Of a stretch of 5,304 bases of DNA, positions 1 to 5,304 are shown one piece after another. Source of the stretch: JACRAR01 sp041665185 (lineage in GTDB: Bacteria > Pseudomonadota > Gammaproteobacteria > Burkholderiales > Rhodocyclaceae). The DNA lies in the NCBI GenBank assembly GCA_041665185.1, contig JBAYJH010000334.1, positions 1-5,304 on the forward strand. The letters run 5' to 3'. Positions within the stretch are counted from its first letter, which is position 1; the number at the start of each line of letters is the position of its first letter. The translations under genes were made by a program, and so were the position numbers. Under the pieces are notes generated by a model, which was not told where the DNA came from, ran no database searches, and saw nothing but the letters and a program-made list of their open reading frames with translations.

Positions 1-1775
1 CAGGAATATTCGAGGCCGGTCTGCGGCAAACCCGTCAGTCCGACATTGGCCTGATTTTGCGGCAACTCGGCGGCGGCGGCCAGGAAGCCTGCCTTGGAGT
101 AGCTCCCGCCATCGATCAGGGCGGCGAGTGCGCCGGTGTCGCCGGCCGTCGCGACCTGCCCGGTGACCGCGTGGTAGATCAGGTTCACATAGGCGCCAGT
201 GGCGGGGCCGCCAGCCAGGCTATCCATGATCCCGGTGTTCACCAGGGCGGTCGCCGCCGTCAGCAGCGTATTGCCGGCGTCGAAGTAATTCAGCAGTTCG
301 CCGACCAGAATCTTGTCGGCGAGCGCGGCCTTGCCCTTTACTGCGCCGATCAACAGAGCCGCTTCCGCGCCGGATTGGCCGATATTCACGTCGAGTGCCA
401 GTTTGGTGTCCGAAAATTGGAGGCGTTCGATGGCAATCAAGGTGTCTGTTCGGCCGGCTCCGACGTTGTCCTTGACGGCATGGGCGCCGGCGCTCACGGA
501 ATAGTCGGCCATGCGCCCGGCGAAGACGGCCGTGTCTATGCCCGCGCCGCCATCCAGGGTGTCGTTGCCGCTCCCTCCGCTCAGGTTGTCGTTGCCATCG
601 CCGCCGGCGATTGAATCATCGCCCGTCTGCCCGTCGAGCGTATCGTCGCCGGCTTGGCCGCCGATGGTATTGTTCAGGGAATTGCCGACGATGTGGTCGT
701 TGCCGGCGCTGCCGATAGCGTTTTCGTAGTCGCCATAGAACCAGCGCAAACTGGCCGGATCGCGCTCGAGCACGACCATGGAATACTCGTCGTCGCGGCT
801 CATCGAGACGCCCACCGGATGGGCGGCCCCGACGATGCTGGTACCCATGTGCAGGTAGGCACCGGAGGGATAATTGACCAGATCGACGGTATCGATGCCG
901 CCGCGATCGAAATAGGTCCGGTACGCGGCGACGCCACCCTTGCCGCCCGGCGCGATGACGTCGTTGCCGGTCGCGGATGTTCCGCTGCCTTCGCCATAGG
1001 CTTCCTGCAAGGCGATGACGTCGAGGATCATGGGGGTCTGCGCATAGGTGTCGGCCTGCCCGGTGACCCGCTGGTCGTCATAGGACATGATCGAGAAGTA
1101 TTCCTTGTTCATGTCGAGCGGGCGGCCGACCGGGAAGCCGAGCCGGTCGAATCCGGCGCCAGTCGTCGCGGCGTAATCGGCGGTCATGGTTGCAACGCCG
1201 TTGGTGACGGCGTTGTGCGGATGCGACAGGCCGAGCGAATGGCCGATTTCGTGCATTAAGGTGTGAAAGCCGAACGAGTTTGAGTTCAGGGACTTGTCGT
1301 TGCTCAACCCCGCCGAACCGAATCCGTCCCAGTTGAGGATCACATCTCCGCGGCTTCCGGCATAGCCGAAGTTGCTGTCCGTGCCGCCCCCGCTGGCCCC
1401 TGAGTACGACCAATCCGGGCGGTAGATGAGGCTGATATCGATGTCGGTGTTGCTGGCGACGGCACCGGGCGTGGATCCGGAATAGTCGGCGACCGGCAAA
1501 AACTGCAAATCGATGAAACTCGAATAGGCCGCCGTGACGGCATCGATATTGGCGAGTTGCGCGGGAGTCCAGGCGCCGTTTCCCGAGCCGAGGGCGGTAT
1601 ATACGCCATCCGCCAGTGACGCGGAAAGTGCGACGTATTGCGATTCGGTGTAGCTGTCGGAGACCGACACGCGTACCGTGCCGGAAACCTTGTAATTGGC
1701 CAGGCCAAAAGCGTCCATATTGAAGAGTGCCTTGCCGATGACGCCGGTCGGCGTGTAGGCGACATACGTAGCCAT
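1..1775 (-). CDS. Serralysin-like RTX zinc metalloprotease, C-terminus cut by window edge
   Basis: Likely a calcium-dependent extracellular zinc endopeptidase of the metzincin/serralysin (M10) group, exported by a type I system. The frame is open for 591 codons from ATG at 1775 to the window edge, so the C-terminus is missing. There is no N-terminal signal peptide, as expected for type I substrates. Residues about 30-260 form the catalytic domain: HEIGHSLGLSH at 175-185 supplies the three zinc histidines (175, 179, 185) and Glu176, and the Met-turn SIMSY is at 228-232, where Tyr232 matches the serralysin tyrosine ligand. A linker leads to YENAIGSAGND, resembling the start of the serralysin C-terminal domain, then RTX nonapeptides at about 355-415. 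Residues about 525-591 (YVNLIYHAVTG, ENQ-like PQNQANVGL, TGLEY) resemble DUF4214. The start follows the pyruvate-kinase-like stop by 14 nt; an AAGG overlapping that stop (TAAGG) is a weak, rather distant ribosome site. No type I transporter genes are in view. The exact substrate is unknown. Confidence 0.9.
   Translation of the reverse strand, partial: MATYVAYTPTGVIGKALFNMDAFGLANYKVSGTVRVSVSDSYTESQYVALSASLADGVYTALGSGNGAWTPAQLANIDAVTAAYSSFIDLQFLPVADYSGSTPGAVASNTDIDISLIYRPDWSYSGASGGGTDSNFGYAGSRGDVILNWDGFGSAGLSNDKSLNSNSFGFHTLMHEIGHSLGLSHPHNAVTNGVATMTADYAATTGAGFDRLGFPVGRPLDMNKEYFSIMSYDDQRVTGQADTYAQTPMILDVIALQEAYGEGSGTSATGNDVIAPGGKGGVAAYRTYFDRGGIDTVDLVNYPSGAYLHMGTSIVGAAHPVGVSMSRDDEYSMVVLERDPASLRWFYGDYENAIGSAGNDHIVGNSLNNTIGGQAGDDTLDGQTGDDSIAGGDGNDNLSGGSGNDTLDGGAGIDTAVFAGRMADYSVSAGAHAVKDNVGAGRTDTLIAIERLQFSDTKLALDVNIGQSGAEAALLIGAVKGKAALADKILVGELLNYFDAGNTLLTAATALVNTGIMDSLAGGPATGAYVNLIYHAVTGQVATAGDTGALAALIDGGSYSKAGFLAAAAELPQNQANVGLTGLPQTGLEYS
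522..713 (-). repeat. RTX (hemolysin-type calcium-binding) nonapeptide repeats
   Basis: Residues 355-418 of the metalloprotease contain tandem GGxGxDxLx-type units: GSAGNDHIV, GGQAGDDTL, GQTGDDSIA, GGDGNDNLS, GGSGNDTLD and GGAGIDTAVF. The first units are degenerate (NSLNNTI) and the last three are close to consensus. In this family such repeats bind Ca2+ in a parallel beta-roll that folds after type I secretion. The array is followed by at least 170 more residues, so it is internal rather than C-terminal. Confidence 0.9.
1221..1253 (-). other. Metzincin zinc-binding motif HExxHxxGxxH
   Basis: Codons 175-185 of the RTX protease encode HEIGHSLGLSH, followed by P-H. This is the complete metzincin zinc site with the general-base glutamate present and no substitutions, so the protease is predicted to be active. 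The Met-turn SIMSYDD lies about 45 residues further on, a normal spacing for serralysins. Confidence 0.93.
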
Positions 1776-1789
1776 GAACTCGCCCGGCC

Positions 1790-3691
1790 TTACTGCTGAT
1801 CGCCGCGCCGGCGCAATTCCGAGATGGAGAGCTTGCGCAGCATGGCGGTCTTCTTGTTGTGATGGGCCTCCATGCGGTTCAGGACGTCGCAGAGGAATTC
1901 CATGGTCTGGAGAATATACGGCCCCTTGTTCAGCATCACGCATTCCGCGCTGGTGCCCATCGCCGCGTCGGTGACCTCGGCGCGCGAAGGCATGCCGCCC
2001 TTGGCCAGGGATTCGAGCACCTGGGTGGCCCAGATGACCGGCACGTGCGCGGCTTCGCAGAGCCAGAGAATCTCTTCCTGGACTTCCGAGAGGCGCTCGA
2101 AGCCGACCTCGACGCCGAGATCGCCGCGCGCCACCATTACCGCCACCGGATAGTGCCGCATGGCGCTGAGCAGCAGGCTGGGCAGGCGCTTGAAGGCCTC
2201 GTGGGTCTCGATCTTGAGGACGATGCCGAGTTGCCCGGCTTGCAGCCGGTCCAGCGCCGCGATCAGTTCCTCGACATCCGCCACCCGTTGGACGAAAGAC
2301 ATCGCCACCATGTCGGCATGCCGGACTGCGAACGCCAGGTCTTCATGGTCCTTGACGGTCATCGCCGGCAGCTTGAGATCGGAGTCGGGCAGGTTGATGC
2401 CCTTTTCCCCCAACAGTTTGACAGTTCCGCCGACCGCGCTGGAAATCTGCACCTTGATGCGGTTGTAGGTGACGTTAACGATTACGCCGGAGATTCTGCC
2501 GTCATCGAAAAAGATTCTTTCGCCTTTGCGCACGTTGCGAAATACCTCGGTCAGCGAACAGCCGACGAGTGCCGGCTTGATCACCTTGCCGCTGCCGTCG
2601 ACGACTGCCGCCCGGCCCAGGATATTGCCCCTGGCCAGTTCCAGGATGTCCCCGCCCTTGAGCGGGATCGCCTGCTGTAGCGGCGGCAGGTCGCCGATGT
2701 GTGCCTTGGCGAGCGCCTTGTCCTTGCGCCTGAGCTTGATTTCGATGCCGGGGTTCACATAGGCGGTGCGATCGGTCTGGCAAACGCAGGCATCCGCGTC
2801 GACTTCGATCACCTCGAGTGAGCGATGCCTGCCGCGGGTGTCGGTCAGTTCGATGAAGTCGCCGACCTTGGCCTTGTCCAGCAGCTTTCCCTGGATCGGG
2901 ATGGATGTGCCGGTCGCGGCTTCGGTCGCGGCGTCGGCGCGAGCGCCCATGATGAATTTGACGATGGCGGGGGCGGTCACCTGGCCCAGGGCATTCCGGG
3001 TGGGACGCCACTTGACGACGCACTCGCCGGTCTCGATTCCGCCGGTCCGGAGCTTCGGCCCGGCCAGGTCGAAGGAAATCTTGCACGACAAGCCGAGTTT
3101 CTTTTCGGCGAGGCGCAAGTTTTTAATCATCCGCGTCCACACCTCGAAGTTGTCGTGGGCGCAGTTGATCCGCATGATATTCATGCCCTGCGCCAGCAGG
3201 TCGGCGATGTAGGCCGGATCGCCGGCGGCTTCGCTCGGCATGGTGACCATCACCCGAGTCTTGCGATCGGTCGGCACCGGCCCGAGGACGGCATCGGCGT
3301 GGTTGGCCAGGATGGCGTCGCCGCTGTCGAAAGTGACGGACGGCGTCCGCTTCATGTCTTCCGGGACCGGCCGCTTGCCGATCAGGCACAGCGCCAGTGC
3401 GACGTCGTTGAGGGAAGACAGCACATGCGCTTCCATGCGCCCCAGGGAACTGAGTCCCAGTTTGGCCAGGTCGCGTTGCAGATTGCGGATATCGTTGTGC
3501 CGCACGGCCAGATAGTGCATCAAGTTGGCGGCGCTGTTGCGCAACGCCGGCGCGGTGCGCCGTAGCGTTTCGGCGAACTTCTCCTCGAGCTGCAAGGCTT
3601 CCTTGCGGAGTTGCTCGACCGCCCGCAAGGCCCGTTCTATCTGGCCTGCGCGGGATACATCCGGAGCCGACTGCGGCTTTTTTCCGCCCAC
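1790..3691 (-). CDS. Pyruvate-kinase-like protein with N-terminal helical domain and no C-terminal domain
   Basis: Related to pyruvate kinase (phosphoenolpyruvate + ADP to pyruvate + ATP, cytoplasm) but clearly non-canonical; 633 aa with the chosen start. Residues about 15-105 are helical and partly coiled-coil, including ANLMHYLAVRHNDIRN and LGLSSLGRMEAHVL. The A-domain begins near 145 (RVMVTMPSEA), with MRINCAHD at 173-180 in place of ARLNFSHG and DLAGPKLRTG at 208-217 in place of DTKGPEIRTG. The B-domain (about 218-433) is roughly twice normal size. The second half of the barrel keeps LKIET (Lys493, Glu495), VARGDLGVE (Asp524) and WATQVLES (Thr556), matching the catalytic lysine, Mg2+ ligands and substrate threonine. 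MLNKGPY replaces MLSGETA, and the allosteric C-domain is absent. GTG at 3691 is preceded by AGGGA at short spacing. GTG at 3742, preceded by GGGAG, is the main alternative and would add 17 residues. The frame stays open further upstream, but that part overlaps the SDR gene. The family call is confident; in vivo substrate and start are less so. Confidence 0.85.
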   Translation of the reverse strand: MGGKKPQSAPDVSRAGQIERALRAVEQLRKEALQLEEKFAETLRRTAPALRNSAANLMHYLAVRHNDIRNLQRDLAKLGLSSLGRMEAHVLSSLNDVALALCLIGKRPVPEDMKRTPSVTFDSGDAILANHADAVLGPVPTDRKTRVMVTMPSEAAGDPAYIADLLAQGMNIMRINCAHDNFEVWTRMIKNLRLAEKKLGLSCKISFDLAGPKLRTGGIETGECVVKWRPTRNALGQVTAPAIVKFIMGARADAATEAATGTSIPIQGKLLDKAKVGDFIELTDTRGRHRSLEVIEVDADACVCQTDRTAYVNPGIEIKLRRKDKALAKAHIGDLPPLQQAIPLKGGDILELARGNILGRAAVVDGSGKVIKPALVGCSLTEVFRNVRKGERIFFDDGRISGVIVNVTYNRIKVQISSAVGGTVKLLGEKGINLPDSDLKLPAMTVKDHEDLAFAVRHADMVAMSFVQRVADVEELIAALDRLQAGQLGIVLKIETHEAFKRLPSLLLSAMRHYPVAVMVARGDLGVEVGFERLSEVQEEILWLCEAAHVPVIWATQVLESLAKGGMPSRAEVTDAAMGTSAECVMLNKGPYILQTMEFLCDVLNRMEAHHNKKTAMLRKLSISELRRRGDQQ

Positions 3692-3767
3692 GATTTCCCT
3701 GCCATGTCTGGTGATCTGGTTGCCGCGGTGCGTGCAGCGCACACGCGACGCTCCCGTTCCAATGCTT

Positions 3768-3773
3768 AGTATA
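3768..3773 (-). promoter_or_regulatory. Possible -10 element upstream of the pyruvate-kinase-like gene
   Basis: The minus strand reads TATACT just after the SDR stop codon, a good sigma70 -10 match inside an otherwise GC-rich region. No recognisable -35 box lies 16-18 bases upstream, where the sequence is the end of the SDR coding region (CTATCC or similar). It could give the kinase-like gene and the protease a promoter of their own, but could equally be chance. Confidence 0.25.
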
Positions 3774-3777
3774 GTTG

Positions 3778-4557
3778 CTAGAAGGTTCCCGGATAGGCGC
3801 CGCCATCCATCAGGAAGTTGGCGCCGGTGACGAAGCCGGCCTGGGCGCTGCACAGGTAGGCGCAGGCCTGGCCGAATTCCAGCGGATTGCCGATGCGCCC
3901 GGCGGGAATGGTGGCGACGCGCTCGGCCAGCGCCGCTTCATAGGAAATGCCCTTGGCCTTGGCGGCGCCGCCCACCACCGCCTGAATCCGGTCGGTGTCG
4001 AAGAAGCCCGGCAGCAGGTTGTTGATGGTGACGTTGTGCTTGACGGTCTTGCGCGCCAGGCCGGCGACGAAGCCGGTGAGGCCGGAGCGCGCGCCGTTGG
4101 AAAGACCCAGCACGTCGATCGGCGCCTTGACCGCGCCCGAGGTGATATTCACGATGCGGCCGAAGTTGCGGGCGATCATGCCGTCCACCGTGGCCTTGAT
4201 CAGCTCGATCGGCGTCAGCATGTTGGCGTCGAGGGCCTTGATCCAGTCGTCGCGTGTCCAGTCGCGGAAATCGCCGGGCGGCGGACCGCCGGCGTTATTC
4301 ACCAGGATATCCGGTTGCGGACAGGCCGCCAGCGCCGCCGCACGGCCTTCCGGCGTGGCGATGTCGGCCGCAACCACTTGCACCGTGGCGCCGGTTTCGG
4401 CGCGGATCGCGGCGGCCGTCGCCTCCAGTGCCTCGCGACCGCGGGCGACGACGGTAAGCGCCACGCCTTCGCGGGCCAACGCCAACGCGCAACCGCGCCC
4501 CAGCCCCTTGCTGGCGGCGCAGACCAGCGCCTGCCTGCCTGCTATGCCCAGATCCAT
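3778..4557 (-). CDS. SDR-family oxidoreductase (FabG-like) with atypical active site
   Basis: A 259-aa short-chain dehydrogenase/reductase, the usual length for the classical group, predicted to be a cytoplasmic NAD(P)-binding Rossmann protein. Visible features are the nucleotide loop AASKGLGRG (14-22, a variant of TGxxxGxG), an acidic D65 after strand 3 in VVAADIA, NNAGG (87-91), Ser140 in NITSG, the PG motif in NNLLPGFFDTDR, and the C-terminal FVTGANFLMDGGAYPG typical of FabG-like enzymes. The YxxxK catalytic pair is replaced: LGLSNGARSGL places Ser153 and Arg157 where Tyr and Lys would be. The start is set by a consensus AAGGAG five bases before ATG 4557; a further in-frame ATG 30 nt upstream lacks such a site. 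It is the first gene of the minus-strand run, 86 bp before the kinase-like start. Family annotations would often read 3-oxoacyl-ACP reductase, but substrate and even redox activity are uncertain. Confidence 0.9.
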   Translation of the reverse strand: MDLGIAGRQALVCAASKGLGRGCALALAREGVALTVVARGREALEATAAAIRAETGATVQVVAADIATPEGRAAALAACPQPDILVNNAGGPPPGDFRDWTRDDWIKALDANMLTPIELIKATVDGMIARNFGRIVNITSGAVKAPIDVLGLSNGARSGLTGFVAGLARKTVKHNVTINNLLPGFFDTDRIQAVVGGAAKAKGISYEAALAERVATIPAGRIGNPLEFGQACAYLCSAQAGFVTGANFLMDGGAYPGTF

Positions 4558-4630
4558 GCCCGCTCCTTTTTGAGATGCACTTAACAATGCAAGGGTATCA
4601 TTGTAATTTGTTAGCCTCGCCGAGTCTGCA
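4558..4630. promoter_or_regulatory. Divergent intergenic region with imperfect palindrome
   Basis: This is the only non-coding stretch between the divergent SDR and sensor genes, and it is markedly AT-richer than its surroundings, so promoters for both genes should lie here. ACAATG (4584-4589) and CATTGT (4599-4604) form inverted 6-nt arms with a 9-nt spacer, a possible operator. On the minus strand TACAAT near 4601-4606 resembles a -10 box, and on the plus strand TTAACA (4581-4586) could be a weak -35. No well-spaced -35/-10 pair was found, so exact promoter positions are not claimed. Confidence 0.45.
4563..4568 (-). promoter_or_regulatory. Shine-Dalgarno site of the SDR gene
   Basis: The minus strand reads AAGGAG, five bases before the ATG at 4557. 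It is a full consensus site at optimal spacing and decides the start against the in-frame ATG 30 nt upstream, which would place this site inside the coding region. Confidence 0.8.
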
Positions 4631-5304
4631 ATGCTGAATATCCACCGCCTGCTGCTGCAACGCCTGACGGCCAGTTGGCTGCTGATTTCCCTGGCGGTCG
4701 GCGGAACGGTGTACTACTTCGGCATCGAAAAGATTGACGATCAACTGGTGGGCATCGTCAGCGCCGAAGCGGCCCACATCAGCGAGGATCATCTGGCCGT
4801 CATCAACACGCCCACGGTCGATCGGCCGGCGCTGGAGCAGATGACCGACGGGGTTATGCGCGACAACTTCATCGTCGTCGAGATTTACAACCGCGCCGGG
4901 GACAAGCTGCTGGAGCGGGTGAATCCGCGCTTCGAGACCATCGAGCAGCATCTCAAGCAATATACCCACGTCTTCCCGCGCGACGGCAGGGTCAAGTACG
5001 ATCGTTTCCAGGTCGATGGACACAACGTGCTACAGGCCCTGGTGCCCATCAAGGACAAGTCCGGGGCCACCGCCGGCTTTCTCGAAGGGGTCTTCATCAT
5101 CGATCCGGAGATCCTGGCCCGCTTGCGCCAGGATCTCGCGGTGACACTGTTGATGGCGCTGTGCACGGTGCTGGTGACGACCCTGGTGCTCTATCCGGTC
5201 ATCATTTCCCTGAACCGCAACGTGATCAAATTCACGCGCGATCTGCTCAAGGGCAATATCGAACTGATGGAAGTGCTCGGCTCGGCCATCGCCAAGCGCG
5301 ATTC
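4631..5304 (+). CDS. Membrane sensor, probable HD-GYP-type phosphodiesterase, 3' end cut by window edge
   Basis: The first 224 complete codons of a two-pass inner-membrane signalling protein. TM1 covers about residues 13-30 (SWLLISLAVGGTVYYF). A periplasmic sensor segment of about 138 residues follows, with mixed alpha/beta character (IVVEIYNRAGDKLLERV, then LVPIKDKSGATAGFLEGVFII), resembling PAS/PDC-like extracellular folds. TM2 is at about 169-194, and then a helical linker runs NVIKFTRDLLKGNIELMEV and LGSAIAKRD to the edge. From family knowledge this linker resembles the segment just before HD-GYP domains of two-TM phosphodiesterases that hydrolyse cyclic di-GMP, but the catalytic domain is outside the window. 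A histidine kinase or diguanylate cyclase is therefore not excluded. ATG 4631 is the only start after an in-frame TAA at 4604; its ribosome site is weak. It is divergent from the SDR gene. Confidence 0.7.
   Translation, partial: MLNIHRLLLQRLTASWLLISLAVGGTVYYFGIEKIDDQLVGIVSAEAAHISEDHLAVINTPTVDRPALEQMTDGVMRDNFIVVEIYNRAGDKLLERVNPRFETIEQHLKQYTHVFPRDGRVKYDRFQVDGHNVLQALVPIKDKSGATAGFLEGVFIIDPEILARLRQDLAVTLLMALCTVLVTTLVLYPVIISLNRNVIKFTRDLLKGNIELMEVLGSAIAKRD

Noticed and set aside
57..1259. Long plus-strand open frames opposite the RTX protease
   Set aside because: The minus strand encodes one continuous protein with zinc site, Met-turn and RTX repeats. The plus-strand products are low-complexity shadows of it.
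1340..1765. Minus-strand 141-codon frame overlapping the protease start
   Set aside because: It is out of frame with the metzincin protein and rich in Pro, Arg and Ser, with no motif. It is a frame-shifted shadow.
3728..3742. Inverted repeat GTGCG/CGCAC considered as a terminator after the SDR gene
   Set aside because: The stem is only 5 bp and is not followed by a T-run on the minus strand. It is not a credible intrinsic terminator.
3692..3853. Longer N-terminus of the kinase-like protein starting at ATG 3853
   Set aside because: It would overlap the SDR coding region by about 75 bases, and the added residues are an Arg-rich shadow of the SDR C-terminus. The conserved part starts much later.
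3775..4584. Plus-strand reading frame of 269 codons mirroring almost exactly the SDR gene
   Set aside because: It is antisense to a well-recognised SDR. Its composition is what a GC-rich codon pattern gives on the opposite strand; it has no domain features and no ribosome site.
4598..5166. Minus-strand open frames opposite the membrane sensor
   Set aside because: The plus strand gives a coherent two-TM protein. The antisense frames show no domain or ribosome site.
1..5304. CRISPR arrays, tRNA/rRNA genes, insertion sequences, attachment sites
   Set aside because: No spaced direct repeats outside the protein-coding RTX units, no tRNA-like cloverleaf, no transposase and no terminal inverted repeats were seen. 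Nearly all of the window is coding.

Overview
This is a GC-rich, densely coding bacterial window with short intergenic gaps, and it most resembles a betaproteobacterium, perhaps Rhodocyclales or a relative. The evidence for that is the style of the membrane HD-GYP-type sensor, the pyruvate-kinase-like protein and the RTX protein with a DUF4214-like tail. This placement comes from remembered family resemblance, not a database search, and no genus is claimed.

Layout: three genes lie in tandem on the minus strand, and one gene reads the other way at the right end. In transcription order the minus-strand genes are: (1) a short-chain dehydrogenase/reductase (4557 to 3778) with a strong Shine-Dalgarno; (2) a non-canonical pyruvate-kinase-like protein (about 3691 to 1790); and (3) a serralysin/metzincin-type RTX zinc metalloprotease (1775 to beyond base 1), which starts 14 nt after the kinase stop and is cut by the window edge. 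A 73-bp divergent intergenic region separates the SDR from the plus-strand gene (4631 to beyond 5304). That gene encodes a two-TM membrane sensor whose cytoplasmic linker looks like the entry to an HD-GYP phosphodiesterase domain, which itself lies outside the window.

The large leftmost gene (1-1775) is open at the window edge. It was identified by translating the minus strand directly: one uninterrupted 591-codon frame carries HEIGHSLGLSH, a SIMSY Met-turn, RTX nonapeptides and a DUF4214-like tail.

The most interesting points are as follows. The kinase-like protein combines an N-terminal helical domain, an enlarged B-domain and no C-terminal allosteric domain. It keeps the core catalytic residues but has lost two K+ ligands and carries Lys at the position that separates K+-dependent from K+-independent enzymes. 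A predicted secreted protease sits directly behind this cytoplasmic enzyme. The SDR has its catalytic Tyr and Lys replaced by Ser and Arg. Whether the three minus-strand genes act together is inference from spacing only; no shared pathway is evident.
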